64,000 bases of DNA from Hysterangium stoloniferum (GCA_015178975.1 WHVD01000012.1:496001-560000), one strand, 5' to 3'; shown: positions 35,917 through 48,770, counted from the stretch's first letter. The notes: generated by a model from the sequence alone, not told the origin. Numbers and translations are program-made.

Positions 35917-36022
35917 AGTTTTGATTTTCGTTTTTGTTTTCATTTTTGTTTTCATTTTCATTTTCATTTTCATTGTCGTTTCCGTTTCCGTTTTCTTTTT
36001 CTTTTTCTTTTATTGTTTCTGC
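35917..36022. repeat. TTTTCR-type low-complexity tract
   Basis: Imperfect hexamer-like repeats of ttttca, ttttgt and ttccg, then tttct, lie just 3' of the membrane-protein gene. The minus-strand reading (Asn/Glu repeats) is an artefact of the tract. Confidence 0.7.
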
Positions 36023-36239
36023 CCTCCTATTTACTTTCCTTGGGTTATCGGCTCGGCTAGTTCTGGCTCTTGTCTTTGAGAACAAGGTGCGCCGTTGTTC
36101 ACCTTCCTGGCTCAGTTTACCTATTCGCTGTCATGTAGCTGTGTCTGTTTTGTGAGTATTGTGTCTTCGGAGTCTCCTAGACCACGGGCTTGCTGTGCAA
36201 GCCTTTGGGACATCGCTATGAGGACGTGCTGCACGCTGG

Positions 36240-36702
36240 ATGACTAAACGTATGTCCTTTGTCTTAAGATAGCGGAGTCTACTCTAACGAATGTGTTCTT
36301 TCTTTCTTCGTCTTTCAGCGGCTTGGGTGCAATGGGGCATCCGTGCAAGGGATTACTGCCAATTCCCGACTGGTTGGGTATGCACAATTCTCACATTTGT
36401 TTTCATTCCTTCTAACGCATTTTTTTTTTCAGTCCTGTAACCAGGTAGGACAGTTTCGGCATCCACCTTTGGCAAATATTGGCGTTGAGGCCTACCGAGC
36501 GGATTCGAGGCTGGATGGAGCACCTGCAGAAAGCATTCAAACCATACCCGGTGGGTTTTATTATCCTATGTATTGTATAATTTCAATACTGATCCCATTC
36601 TACTCCCACACTTTTGACGCAGGACGTCAAGACTGGCTACTGACTTGGATTTTACAGTCTTCCCTTGGCGCCGACTTCGGGCTTTCGCGGCAAATTGTCT
36701 AG
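36240..36702 (+). CDS. Possible small four-exon gene, about 92 aa
   Basis: ATG 36240 with exons 36240-36249, 36319-36377, 36433-36550 and 36623-36702 gives one open frame to TAG. All introns have good GT-AG signals (gtatgt...tttcag, gtatgc...tttcag, gtgggt...gcag). Product: MTKPAWVQWGIRARDYCQF... ending LGADFGLSRQIV. No domain recognised. A first exon of ten bases is unusual, so the true 5' end may lie elsewhere, or the whole model may be chance. Confidence 0.35.
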
Positions 36703-37712
36703 GTTTTGACTTTTTATTCATTTATCGACCTTTGTATGTCCAAATATTGCCTCGTATGCTTATCTTCTGAAATTTTAACGGATTTTTTACTAATTTGTTA
36801 GTGTCCTACCTTGGAGCGTATCAGCTAGTACGGGTCAATCCGGCAAACGGCGACCCTGCATCGATGTAACTGTGAGTTCCTCTCGCTCCAGTACAATTAT
36901 GCTCTCATACTCACCTCATCCCATCTCAAGCGGCGCCCAAGGAACGGTTTTGTTGTCTGTCGGAAGCACTCCTCTAGTCGTCCCATATGGTCTTGAGAGG
37001 TTGGACTCGTATAAGGCCTCTCACCGCACTCTGTCTCCTTAAGAGTGTAGCCTGCCTACGAGTCCGACTGAGAGTTCGGTGAGTTTCCGTTTACAGTAAA
37101 AGTTTTCATATTTTAATCTGACCTCTCGTTTAGATGACACGAAACTACTAACAGACAGACTTTCAAATCCAGCGACGTTCTTGAAGTTCACGAGGTGAAC
37201 CAACCGAGCCCCCCAAGGTTTCTTTGTGTTGATAACTTTAATTTCTTGTTGATTTTTCCGATCAATTTCATTGTTTTGTTTTGTAGTCTGTTTTGTTTCT
37301 TGTTTTGTTCTGGTTATTTTGTTCTGTGTTTCGCTATGCTGCAACTTTGCTCTGCTGTTAATTGCTCTGGTATCAAGGTCACTGCTCGTAAAATAAAATT
37401 TCTATCAATTATTGGCGAAAACGCAATCAACCTGCTGTGAAACTGTTTTATAGGAAGAATTCTATCGTTCTGGTGAAATGAAATAGAAATTGTAACGTAG
37501 TTGGTTGTGCATTAGTCACGTCGGAAGTTGGTGGACAGATGTTTGGAATCTTACCAACGCCATTGCCATTGGAGCTCTTTGCAAGCCCGCGCTTTTGAGG
37601 ACGTGCGGTCCTTGGGAGGAGTACGGAGCTTTTGCCGTTTAGTCGGCATCGATACGTTGTCGTTTTCCAGCTCTAGACGCTGTATTTAATTTCACTCACA
37701 CCTGTGAATATG
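36703..37712. other. No gene recognised
   Basis: Contains pyrimidine-rich runs (37195-37350) but no supported coding sequence. Confidence 0.3.
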
Positions 37713-37771
37713 ATGAAGGTCCCCCAAGTCATCCGGTCTGACTTCTTCTACGATCTTGGTAACGTCTAAAC
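37713..37771 (-). repeat. Fragment of the gene at 42891-43677, marking a duplication breakpoint
   Basis: The block cccccaagtcatccggtctg and following bases to 37766 are almost identical to 42956-43005, where they encode VTKIVEEVRPDDLGG on the minus strand. Right after it the copy of the 29060 block begins, so two duplicated segments meet here. Confidence 0.7.
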
Positions 37772-38280
37772 ATAAATTCTGCAGTGACATATCTGACGTA
37801 GTGAAAGAGGAGCCATTCGGTTAATACTGGGTCATTCGAAGCAATGGTTCCAGAGGGTGTAACTTGATAGCAACATGTAGCTTTAGGAGAAATCTGGTAA
37901 CATACCTCCTTTGCAAGCCGACTCGCTGATCGCGATTCGAAGAATCCTTGCTGCAGAGCTGTCCAGTGTCCAAAACGAGGAAGTATGTATGTCAAAGCTT
38001 CATCAGTGGCGAAAGTGTCGTAACTACTGACCTCAGCATCTTGGATATGTTATGAACAATAGCGACACCTTAGAAAAAATAGATGCGATGTTTGCTCGGT
38101 GTTGTAGACATAGTGAGAAAGACAAAGAAGCTCCCTCATGAGAAGGCCTGGTTCAATTTCCATTGTCATAATTTTGAACTTGAAAATTACAAGTTCGTGA
38201 GATCACGTGACAATATGAGGCAAGGCGTTCACCAGATTGGATTCGTTTGCTACATACACCCAATTAACACAACTCTAAAA

Positions 38281-38912
38281 TGCTGTCTCCATCTTTGGTC
38301 GACATTCCTTTGGAGTTATTAGAACAGATATTGGGAGAGATTCTAGTCTGAACGACCTCCTCTCGCTGGCATTATCGGCGAGCCCCGTCAGCTAGAGGGC
38401 CATATTACAGCCCAAGAAGACATGCAGAAATGGCAAAATAGTATTTTACGTCTTATTGACACTGCTATCAGCATTGGTCCTTGCAATGGATGGATAGACG
38501 CGGACGACCTCGCCCACTTCATCTGACGCAACCACTGCCGTCAGATTCTCCAATTCTCGAGCACAACCACCCGCAACAGCACTGGTACCCGTACCTTGTG
38601 TAAGGATGCCGGTCGCTCCTAATCCTCCACAGACAAATCCGCCTTTGAAGGCGGGGCGGTTCTGGTCTGGAAAGGATGCGAATTATTCATCTGTGAGTGG
38701 TTTTCCTTTTCCTTCCCCTCCCTTCTTTGCCTTGCCTTCTTTCCCTGCCTACTTTCCTTCGCATTCATAGTTTCGTTTCGATGCTTCTAAGACACCTTTC
38801 TAATGCTCTCCATCTAGAACGAAAGTGTGCGCTCGAGGTACAAAGTATCGATATATTCCTCGACCGGGCGATGAGCATGGATATGGCGTGGGTATCAAGG
38901 CAAATAGGCTGA
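38281..38912 (+). pseudogene. F-box-like gene, unit 1 (broken)
   Basis: ATG followed by LSPSLVDIPLELLEQILGEI, a clear F-box start. A one-base loss relative to unit 2 (gattctag versus gatccctag) then puts a stop in frame within a few codons. Further on, the exon VLVWKGCELF joins across an intron (about 38692-38817, ending catctag) to CALEVQSIDIFL, but the junction itself forms TAA. Dead copy. Confidence 0.6.
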
Positions 38913-40446
38913 GGGAACGACAAGGGCTAATACGGAGGACCTTTCGTGGCGCGTTTTGGCCCAGGTGTCGCGGTCGCGTTCCTGTTGTGAGCTGTGAGCT
39001 GTGTTGTCAGCATGGCATAAGGGCAGTTGTTGCAGGGCAAGCGTTCTAACTGAAACATACGGTGCGCCCTCCTCCCTTCCTTGCACGTTATCACCCTGAC
39101 GCAACAATACGTCCTGCCCACACCACACTGTCGCCATGGCTCCAACCATATTGCCCTCCACTGCACGGACCCACCGTTCCCGCTTTCAAACCCTCCCAGG
39201 CACACTGATCCTCACCTTCGTGTCATGATTCACACCAAATGGGTAGGTGCCGTCGTCGCTGGAAGGCAGAGGCACGAACACAGCATCGGCCCAATCTCCT
39301 TGGACGATATGGCAAGGAAGTAGCCGCGAAGGTTGTCACAAGCATTAGGGGCTTGAGTGGGGGGGGAGTTGGGTTAAGGACGATGGGGGAGGGTTAAGAT
39401 ATCGAGGCCGAGGAGTACTTTTGAGGAGATCTGGACCAGGTGTGTTATGGAGAAAGGGATGATTGCGAGAGACTCTGTGCATGGACCGTTTATCCTACAC
39501 TCTCCACGGTCGTCCCTGTCTTTCGCGCTCCTGAGTGTGGGCTAATTACTGGCTCCTATGTCCATCTCGAGTGAGGCGTTGTATTATCACCACGATAATG
39601 CTTTAAAATAAATAAAATGTATATGAACTAACTATGGTTCTTCCCAAATCTGAACATTAAAAATACACTATATTTATTGTTTCGAACCTGGAGGCTACAA
39701 TCAAAGATGGATATATATAAAAGCAATATCTAATTCGTATGATGCATGATTGATAGCAATGTCGCGTTTCAGCTGTGAGAATGGCAACATACAAAAAAAA
39801 AGTTATATATACCTTTAATATTACTTTGGGCTACATTGATTTTACTATGAAATATGATAATACGTCTTTGTTTGCAACTCTGTGACTTTTTGCAATTCTC
39901 TGTTTGCAACTTTTGTGACTTTTGTGACCTTTTATGACTCAGGGTTTTTGCGAACGGCACTAAATCAGTCCAGGTTTCTTAGCTTAAAATAAAACCTTTA
40001 ATTTCCACAAACCCATTTTTTAAGTGTTTTGGAGCAAGAAAAACCTTGCTAAAATATATAATTTTACAACGATTTTAAAATAGAATTAATTTCTAAATTT
40101 CAACATAGTTAGCCCTTTGAAAATACTTCAAAAAAGACTTTGTCTTGACACATGGTTTTTTCAGGTAGAAAATCCATTTTTCATTCAATTCTCTGAAGGG
40201 AAAAATTAACTAGAAATATATGGTTTTCAATTAATTTGCTTAGACGACATTATTACTGAGGTGACGAGGGTAAATGTCGATATTGGCGTGTACAACCCAC
40301 TCAGGAGGAAAGCTCCATTCATATAAGTACTAGTATACAACGCGGAGGGCGGCGAATCAACAAGTTGAAAACATGGTTGAGAGGTAAGAAATAATTCCGG
40401 TATCGTGACAAAATCATCGACTCCTCCAAAGGTCGGTGGCGTGGAT
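38913..40446. other. Intergenic part of duplication unit 1
   Basis: Matches 44850-46907 apart from the 600-bp difference. No supported gene; AT-rich with A/T runs at 40000-40260. Confidence 0.4.
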
Positions 40447-42290
40447 TTACTGCCTTAGTGGAACCTGAACGCGATGCTTTTTGATTAGGCGGATGATTTC
40501 ATTGAGAGTGTAATCATTGTCTCGGAGGCGGAATGGAAAGTTATCGTTGATGAACTTGCGTATGTCATTGTGAACTTGGAAAATCTGCGATGATCTGGCA
40601 TAATCAAGAAGGACGGTTTCGACGGTTTCCTCTGATACCTCGACTGCAAAAGACAGTCGGTGCATTATGATGGTGAGATCTACAACGTATCCCATCATAC
40701 AGGCCACATTTCCCGAGGTGAATATGTATATATATCTTGGGGTGTTTGGATTTGAAACCAAATCGTCAACGAGAACGATCAACTTCGCCTTGAATGTATC
40801 GCTAATAAGTAACTGTGCAATGAGGAAAGTCAGGGCTATAGTGGCGTGTCCAAGAAAAGAATGGCACTACATTCAAATTTTCGATGTTCCAGACAGAAAC
40901 GATATCGCGATGGATCGCATCGAGGCATTGTCTAAGTTTCTTTCCGGAGAAGTCGGTATTTGAAAGTAACCTCCTCCAATATTCTGAGTTAATGTGATTA
41001 GAACAAAAATGAACGCAAAGTCCAGGAGAGAATATAGACGTACTTAGGCGGCCTATGCTATTAGGGACAAACGAAGCCTCAGTACGCGCACTCAAACTTA
41101 CTCGATACAGTACTCACTCAATTGATGCATCAATTTTCATGTCGGTATTCACCCTTTGAGCGGCGGTGAAGTTGAGAGAATGTGGTTCTGTATGGGAGAT
41201 GCCCGTTTGTTGCTGTATTTCTCTATCAGTGGCTTCTATCACCACCTTGATGGTGTTTTTGTACCTATCACGGGCTACGAGTGACAAGAGACGCGTTATG
41301 CATACGATCAGCAACAACAAGCATGATTACCTACTTGACACCATTAACGGCACCTTGCCAACTGCTTCACGCCACGAACCAATGCACAGATTTTCGAAAG
41401 CCTCGATTGCTTTATGCTCTCCGTATTGAAACATTCCTTCCTTGTCCAAATGATCAACAGCATCGAAGTCACTCATCGCGGTCGTGACAAGCTGGTCATA
41501 CTTCGTGAATATGATAATAGCGGGTATTTCTGCATCGTTGTGATTTATACCACAAAAGAGGTCACCAAAGAAGGCACTCACTTCGTTCCTGCGCCATATT
41601 AAAAACTTCCTGTACTTCGGTTTCTATGACACGCTCATTGGCTCTGGGCATTGATATACAAATCCTGGATTTCGGGCGCGTCTTGAGAAATGTGGAACAT
41701 AATGGAGTATTCGGAACTCACCAGATGACATGAAGTTTGTCTGTTTCAGGCATTTCGCTCCGAGTCCGCTCTTCAATGAAACACTTGGCTTTATTGAGCT
41801 TTTCACTCTCCCCTGGTTCGAAGCCTTCGGCTTCATGTAGGATAAATCGGTTGTTACTGCTATGCCGAAAACCAATCTGGATGTCGGTTGTTCCAGGGCG
41901 ATCATGGGAGACTTCCTACTCGGAGGGATCGATCAGCAGGAAGAGTATCTAGAGCAATGTGAGTGCTCACTGCTTGGTCGACACCAAAGACTTTGTTAAT
42001 CAGTGACGACTTCCCACATCCCGTCTGAAATAAATTGGGTGTTGGCTGATATACTACACTCCTAGCCAAAAATACAAGGGATTTATACCTTGCCCACAAG
42101 CAATATGCGAATACCACGGGAGTGCGGGTTCTCGGTCAATGAGGCGAGTTGTGAGGCGGGTGAGGGGAACTCGTCGTTCTCGTCATCCAATGGAGTTTGT
42201 GAAACACTGGTCGAATCAGCTAATGTTACAAGTGGAGGTGGTTCGGTTGGAATATTATCCAATTGTGATCTGTCTATTGTTGCTCACTAA
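40447..42290 (-). CDS. G-domain (P-loop) GTPase, unit 1; lacks the hydrophobic exon
   Basis: Minus-strand exons that join in frame: 42290-42089, 42024-41971, 41915-41722, 41664-41582, 41529-41335, 41274-41118, 40983-40871 and 40812-40447. G1 is GKTGCGKSSLINKVFG (spanning an intron), then SHDRPGTTDI, a G3-like HEAEGFEPGE (Asp replaced by Glu) and G4 IIIFTKYD. The N-terminal exon is Ser/Thr/Pro-rich; its start is unresolved. The C-terminus carries VACMMGYVVDLTIIMHRL. Compared with unit 2, the exon with a long hydrophobic stretch and the next intron's acceptor have been deleted after NTPR, leaving an in-frame fusion. GTP binding is expected; function unknown. Family seen widely in mushroom genomes. 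Confidence 0.75.
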
Positions 42291-42890
42291 CAATTTGCAA
42301 CCTCAGATAAAAGTGATCACGAACGCTTCAGTCCAGGAAGATACGTTCCCTATACACGATGACTCTGTTAAATATTTGCGTAAATTCCCCACTCGTACGA
42401 CGGCAAGCTTAGTCCGAGGAAGGACGCGTGTCACGTTTTGTCTAGAAAAAAGACATCAATACAGAAAAAATGCAAGCAGTTTAGGAACTAGTTTTATACT
42501 CCTTTATATTCGACATGAGGTCAACAGACAGCTTGAGCCATTTAGGCAGGTCAGAGAGATGTCCCGGGGAGTGTTTCAGTTGCCCTGCCCAATCGTCCAT
42601 CCCTGTCAACACAGCATCTACCAGGAAGTCAATTCCTTCTGTATCTTGACAGAGCAGTTCACGTCTGGTGCAAGGGTGGGATAAATCCAGTCCTAGATTC
42701 TTGACAAGGCCCGCTGCGCCCGCTAGCAGTTTCTCTGCAGGCGTGAGCTTGTTGCGTTCTTCAAGCCAGAAAGGAGGCAGTTGGAGTATACCGCCAAGAT
42801 ACCTAATGGCTATTATCCTTGGAACATTCTTAGTGTTTATTGTACTGTGATTGAATTGAGCAAATGCGTTTTCCCTGTTTTAACAATCAC

Positions 42891-43677
42891 TTATACTGAC
42901 TCTGTAGCAATCATTACCAAACGTTCAACTATGCCCTCTGAGTGATCGAAGAAACCCCCCAAGTCATCCGGTCTGACTTCTTCTACGATCTTGGTTACGT
43001 CTAAATCTTTCTCGGCAATGCAAGAAGCCGCAAGCTGGCGAAAGAGCTTCCATTCATTATCCATAATCTCCTCATCTTCACGCCTCCATAATACCTCTGG
43101 CTCGATCACCATGGGGGATGAGTCACGGCAAAAGACGCGTCTGAGACCAGGGTAGCAGGTAACCACTCGGACTATATCCTTGAAAGCCTCAAGCTGAGTC
43201 TTGGGAGTCTTCACCCTGACGGTAAGATTGGTTGTCAGCCCAGACCAAGGCAACTCTGACATCCACCTACGGTGAAGCATAGCCACTCAGACTTCTACAG
43301 TAATGTTCCAGCTTGTCAATGTCCCAATCCCAGTCAGGACACCCTGGAGATAGCTGCCGTGGGCGATTTTGTTCAAGATCGTATAGATCGCACAACCGCT
43401 TGAGTTTCCGATCTGTCCCGACGCCGAAGGCTTGTTCAATATCCTGTGCCGGAAATCCAGGGCCTTTGCCCATTTTGTGAGCCACTTTGCCAACAGAATG
43501 GATGATTTTGTGTCCAGCCCATGTGTACCCTTGACCAATAATGGAGCTTGGACCTGCGGTTCTTCTGTACGGTTGTAGAATCGCTCCTGGAGTAGATCGG
43601 ATTATGAGTGCTTGAGAATAGTGGCTAGATGATGCCATGACCACGGATACCAAGAGAGGAAAGGTAAAGCAAGGCAT
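42891..43677 (-). CDS. Unrecognised gene 5' of GTPase 1, two frames
   Basis: Two overlapping minus-strand open stretches, 43677-43267 (YTWAGHKIIHSVGKVAHKMG, DLYDLEQNRPRQLSPG) and 43286-42891 (WMSELPWSGLTTNLTVRVK, VTKIVEEVRPDDLGGF), read like one soluble protein with a frame change near 43275. No intron of normal size fits there, so it is either a frameshifted copy or a short unrecognised intron. Its end (VERLVMIATESV) lies 600 bp upstream of the GTPase start, so the two could be one gene. Family not recognised. Confidence 0.45.
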
Positions 43678-44270
43678 CCCTAGAATACTATAGAATATCT
43701 TAAAATATACTTAACATAGCCTTAGTAATATCTGTCATCCCTTCCAGAAATTTCTTCCCTGTAGATATAACCCTGTTGCGATATAGGGCTCACGCAGGCT
43801 CGTCATCTCTTATAGTTCGTTCGTGAGTCTGGGCAAGCAAAAGAGATATATTGCGTCGCCACCGCTCTTTTGCGCGACCAGAAGTTGATCGGGCCGTGCT
43901 CAAGCCGGCGGAAGCGAGATACAAGAAGAATAAGAACTAAGACTAGGGAAAGCGGAAGGGTGGTGCAAAATAAATGGAACTCGAAGTCTTTAGAGACTAT
44001 CAAGTGCGGAATTAAGACGAGACGAGATGAGGGATATGAGATATGACATGTAATATATATAGGAAATAGAACAAAAGGACAAGGGAACAGTGGAGTAGTA
44101 GCGTGGTTGAGCATTGTCAAAGATATATCACGTTCCTTCATCAAAGACCATGGATAAATAAAGCTTTGTGCAATGGAGCCTGCGGCCCCCGGATTCGCTT
44201 CCACTGGGGGTCCGCTCACCAAATACGGACAGAGACGAACGCGGACTAATTTCATTGGTCAGTTCCACTT
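43678..44270. other. Unique spacer between duplication units
   Basis: A minus-strand open stretch (43803-44255) has no recognisable domain and contains hydrophobic low-complexity sequence. Not called as a gene. Confidence 0.3.
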
Positions 44271-44363
44271 TAAAAATTACAAGTTCGTGAAATCACCTGA
44301 CAAGGATGAGGCCCAAAGAGGCAAGGCATCGATTATCCCCTTGCCCACTTAACACAGCTCTAA

Positions 44364-44850
44364 AATGCTGTCTCCATCTTTGGTCGACATTCCTTTGGAG
44401 TTATTAGAACAGATATTGGGAGAGATCCCTAGTCCGAACCACCTCCTCTCGCTGGCATTATCGGCGGGCCCTGTCAGGTAGAGGCCATATTACAGCCCAA
44501 GAAGACATGCAGACATGGCAAAGTAGTATTACACGTCTTATTGACACTGCTATCAGCACTGGTCCTTGTAATGGATGGATAGACGCGGACGACTGGGGCG
44601 GTTCTGGTTTGGAAAGGATGCGAATTATTCGCCAGTGAGTGGTTTTCCTTTTCCTTCCCCTCCCTTCTTTGCCTTGTCTTCTTTCCCTGCCTTCATTCCT
44701 TTGCATTCTCAGTTTCGTTTCTCAGGCACCTTTCTAATGCTCTCTACCTAGAACGAAAGTGTGCGTTCGAGGTACAAAGTATCGATATATTCCTCAACCG
44801 GGATATGGCGTGGGTATCAAGGCAAATAGGCCGGGGGGACGACAAGGGCT
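44364..44850 (+). pseudogene. F-box-like gene, unit 2 (truncated)
   Basis: ATG 44364 opens SLVDIPLELLEQILGEIPSP then LLSLALS: a fuller F-box than unit 1, but a stop follows at PVR. A later exon VLVWKGCELFA joins cleanly over a GT-AG intron (44635-44752) to KRKCAFEVQSIDIFLNR and WVSRQIGRGDDKG before a stop at about 44850. The middle of the gene (leucine-rich part) is deleted. Confidence 0.55.
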
Positions 44851-45654
44851 AATACAGAGGACTTTTCGTGGCGCGTTTTGGCCCAGGGGTCGCAGTCGCG
44901 TTCCTGCTGTGAGCTGTGAGCTGTGTTGTCAGCATGGTATAAGGGCAGTTGTTGCAAGGCAGGCGTTATAACTGAGACATACGGTGCGCCTTCCTTGCAC
45001 GCTATCACCCTGACGCAGCAATACGTCCTGCCCATACCACACTGTCGCCAAATCCTCAACCACATTGCCCTCCACTGGACGGACCCACCGTTCCCGCTTT
45101 GAAACCATCCCAGGCACACTATTCCCCACCTTCGAGAGTGTCATGATTCTCACCAAATGGGTAGGTGCCGTCGTCGCTGGAAGGTAGAGGCATGGACACA
45201 GCGTCTTCGGCCCAATCTCCTTGGACGATGTGGCAAGGAAGTAGCCGCGAAGGCTGTCACAAGCATTAGTGGCTTGAGTGCGAAGTTGGGTTAAGGGCGA
45301 TGGGGGAGGGTTAAGATATCGAGGCCGAGGAGTACTTTTGAGGAGATCTGGACCAGGTGTGTTATGGAGAAAGGAATGATCGTGAGAGACACTGTACATG
45401 GGCCGTTTATCCTACACTCTCCATTGTCGTCCCTATCTTTCGCGCTCCTGAATGTGGGCTAATTATGGTTCCTATTTCCATCTCGAGTGAGGCGTTGTAT
45501 TATCACCACGATAATGCTTTAAAATAAAGTTATATGAACTAAATATGGTTCTTCCCAAGTCTGAACATTAGAAATACACTATACTTATTGTTTCGGACCT
45601 GGAGGCTACAATCAAAGATGGATATATAAAAGCAATATCTAATTCGTATGATGC

Positions 45655-46063
45655 ATGATTGATAGCAATGTCGCGTTTCAGCTGTGGGAATGGCAACATA
45701 CAAAAAAAAAAGTTATATATACCTTTAATATTACTTTGGGCTACATTGATTTTACTATGAAATATGATAATGCGTCTTTAACTGGCTCTACTTCACGATC
45801 GCCATCCCCTGTTGACATTTCTCGAAAGATCAAGAATTTCAAGATTGCACGCCGTGCAATGCCAACTAAATATTGGCATATTGAAGAGATTGAGAGATAT
45901 CGTACACCATACTCATCCTGCAGCATTCGGGTCCCATTGATAAAGGACCGGCCATATTGGCCGCCTGTTGCCTGGACCGCTCATAAACTGCATCGGCGAA
46001 CCTGAAAATAGTATTAAAAGCGGTCGTCATGGATTTCGTTTCACTATTCTCGTAAAGAACCAA
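45655..46063. other. Unit-2-specific segment with coding-like exon
   Basis: Part of the roughly 600 bp (45780-46390) absent from unit 1. Minus strand: after ctattttcag the frame FADAVYERSRQQAAN...SLQYANI runs 40 codons. Plus strand: SPSPVDISRKIKNFKIARRA is also open. I cannot decide which, if either, is real. Confidence 0.25.
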
Positions 46064-46907
46064 TTATGACCATAAAGAACGACCGGAAGTTAAAGATAGA
46101 CGTGGTCTATTAGAGAGTATTTGCAACTAATGAAATATGATCACCGCCATTGATTGCTTGTAGAGAAAAAACAAATATGTAATTATTTTTTATAACCTTG
46201 ATTTCATCACACGCCACCCTTCAAATTTCAGTACTAGATGAGCAAAAAATGACGTCATGACCAACTCTGTAGTATCTGCATCTGCTTCCATAGCATCAAA
46301 TAGCATCGATCTGCTTGGCTCTAATCCTCTACCCACAGCTTTTTCTCACCATCAATCCATCTTGTCCATCGTGATTCTTTGTGACTCTTTGTGAACTGCA
46401 CTGAATCTGTAGGAATTGGAAAAAATCAGTCGAGGGTTTCTTGGCTTGAAAGAGCAAACTCATGTGAAACCTTTAATTTCTTCAAAATTTCACATACCTA
46501 TTTCTTGAGTGTTTTGGAGCAAGAAAAACCTTGCTAAAATATATAATTTTACAATGATTTTAAATATAATTAAATTCTCAAATTCAATATAGTTTGCCCT
46601 TTGAAAATACTTTAAGACAACTTTGACTTGACACATGGTTTTTTCAGGTGGAAAATCACATTTTTCGTTCAAAATTAAGTAAAAATATATGGTTTTCAAT
46701 TGGTTTCTTAGACATATTATTACTGGAGGGGACGAGGGTAAATGTCGATATTGGCATGTACAGTCCGCTCAGGAGGAACGCTCCATCCATAGAGATACTA
46801 ATACACAACGGGGAGGGGCGACGAGTTGAAAACATGGTCGAGAGGTAAGAAGTAATTCCGGTATCGTGACAAAATCATTGACTCCTCCAAAGGTCGGTGG
46901 CGTGGAT

Positions 46908-48770
46908 TTACTGCGTTAGTGGAACCTGAACGCGATGCTTTTCGATTAGGCGGATGATTTCATTGAGAGTGTAATCATTGTCTTGGAGGCGGAATGGAAA
47001 GTTATCGTTGATGAAGCTGCGTATGTCATTGTGAACTTGTGAAATCTCCGAGGATCGGGCATAACCCTGAACGACGGTTTCGACGGTTTCCTCTGATACC
47101 TCGACTGTAGAAGACAGTCGGTGCATTATGATGGTGAGATCTACAACGTATCCCATTACGCAGGCCACATTTCCCGAGCTGAATATGAAGTCAGTCTTTC
47201 CGCTCCGACCCCGCAAACTAGGCCACATACGTGTTCTCATATACATCATAAATCCACTTCAAAAGCTGGAGACCTACTCCCGCCGCTATGATAGTAATGC
47301 CTATAGGAGTCGTCGCAGCAGTAGCCAGGGCTGCCACCGTTGCCAGTTCTAGACCCTCGCGCGGGGTGCTGGGTTTTGAAATCAAATCATCAACAAGAAC
47401 GATCAACTTCGCCTTGAATTTATCGCTAACAAGTAACTGCAATGAGGAAAGTGAGGGCTATAGTAATGTACCCAATAAAAGAAAGGCACTACATTCGAAT
47501 TGCGGATGTTCCAGACAGAGACGATATCACGATGGATCACATCGAGGCATTGCCTAAGTTTCTTTCCGGAGAAGTCGGTAATTGAAAGTAACCCGCTCCA
47601 GTATTCTGAGTTAATGTGATCAGAACAAAAACGAACGCAAAGTCCACGGAGAGAATATAGACGTACTTAGGCGGCCAATGCTATTGGGGACAAACGAAGC
47701 CTCAGTACGCGCACTCAAACTTACTCGATACAGTACTCACTCAATTGATGCATCAATTTTCATGTCGGGATTCACCCTTTGAGCGGCGGTGAAGTTGAGA
47801 GAATGTGGTTCTGTATGGGAGAATTTGCCTGTTTGTTTCTGTATTTCTTCATCGGTGGCTCGTATCACCGCCCCGATGGTATGTTTGAACCTTGGATGGG
47901 CTACGAGTGATAAGAAACGCGTTATTCATACAGTTAACAGCAACGACTACCTACTTGATACCATATGTAACGGCACCTTGCCAACTGCCTCACGCCACGG
48001 ACCAATGCAAAGATTTTCAAAATCCTCTTTTGCTTTATCCTTTCCGTATTGCCACATCCCTTCCCTGTCCAAATGAGCAACAGCATCTTGGTTCGACAAT
48101 GCTTTCGTGGCAAACATGTCATACTTCGTGAATATGATAATAGCGGGTAGTTCTGCATCGTTGTAAACTTATACCACGAAAAGAGGTCACAAAACAAGGC
48201 ACTCACTTCGTTCCTGCGCCATATTAAAGACTTCCTGTACTCCGGTTTCCATGACACGATCATTGGCCATGGGCACTGATATACAAATCCTGGATTTCGG
48301 GCGCGTCTTGAGAAATGTGGAACATGGTGGAATACTCGGAACTCACCAGATGACATGAAGTTTTTCATTGTCGGGCACGTCGCTTCGAGTCCGTTCTTCA
48401 ATGAAACGCTTGACTTTTTCGAACTTTTCAGATTCCCCTGGTTCGAAGCCTTCGGAGTCATGTAGGATAAATCGGGTGTTACTGCTATGACGAAAACCAG
48501 TATAGATGTCGGCTCCTCCTGGGCGAACATGGGAGACTTCCTACTCGGAGGGATCGATCAACAGGAAGAGTATCTAGAGTAACGTGAGTGCTCACTGCTT
48601 GGTCGACACCAAAGACTTTGTTAATCAGTGACGACTTCCCACATCCCGTCTAAAATCAATTGGGTGTTGGCTGACATACTTCACTCTTAGTTAAAAACAC
48701 AAGGGATTAGATACCTTTCCCAACACCAATATGCGAATGCTATGGGACGCAGATATGGAGCTTCAGTACT
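46908..48770 (-). CDS. G-domain (P-loop) GTPase, unit 2; structurally complete
   Basis: Same exon pattern as the gene at 40447-42290, all junctions in frame. IRILVLGKTGCGKSSLINK (intron inside G1, exon starting near 48645), then SHVRPGGADI, canonical G3 HDSEGFEPGE, G4 IIIFTKYDMF. The exon at about 47420-47226 encodes ATVAALATAATTPIGITIIA and LQLLKWIYDVYENT, a likely membrane-associated helix, spliced (gtatgtgg...attcag) to SGNVACVMGYVVDL. The N-terminal exon begins after an in-frame TGA and acceptor near 48770, so the start is unsure. Copy 2 is the better candidate for a working protein of the pair. Expected to bind GTP; cellular role unknown. Confidence 0.75.

Larger units (their letters stand above)
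38185..48742. repeat. Tandem segmental duplication: 38185-42110 and 44271-48742
   Basis: Two units in the same orientation align over about 4 kb. Each has, in order, F-box-like sequence (plus), a long intergenic part and a G-domain GTPase gene (minus). Unit 2 has about 600 extra bases (45780-46390) and an exon in the GTPase absent from unit 1. The intervening 42111-44270 is unique to the first unit's side. The 29060 and 37766 blocks show that a third, partial unit once extended left. Confidence 0.8.

Noticed and set aside
35501..36085. Minus-strand Asn/Glu/Lys repeat protein
   Set aside because: Produced by the TTTTCR low-complexity tract after the membrane-protein gene.
42139..42684. Plus-strand open frame of 181 codons opposite the GTPase 5' exon
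   Set aside because: It overlaps the Ser/Thr/Pro-rich N-terminal GTPase exon on the minus strand and shows no domain.
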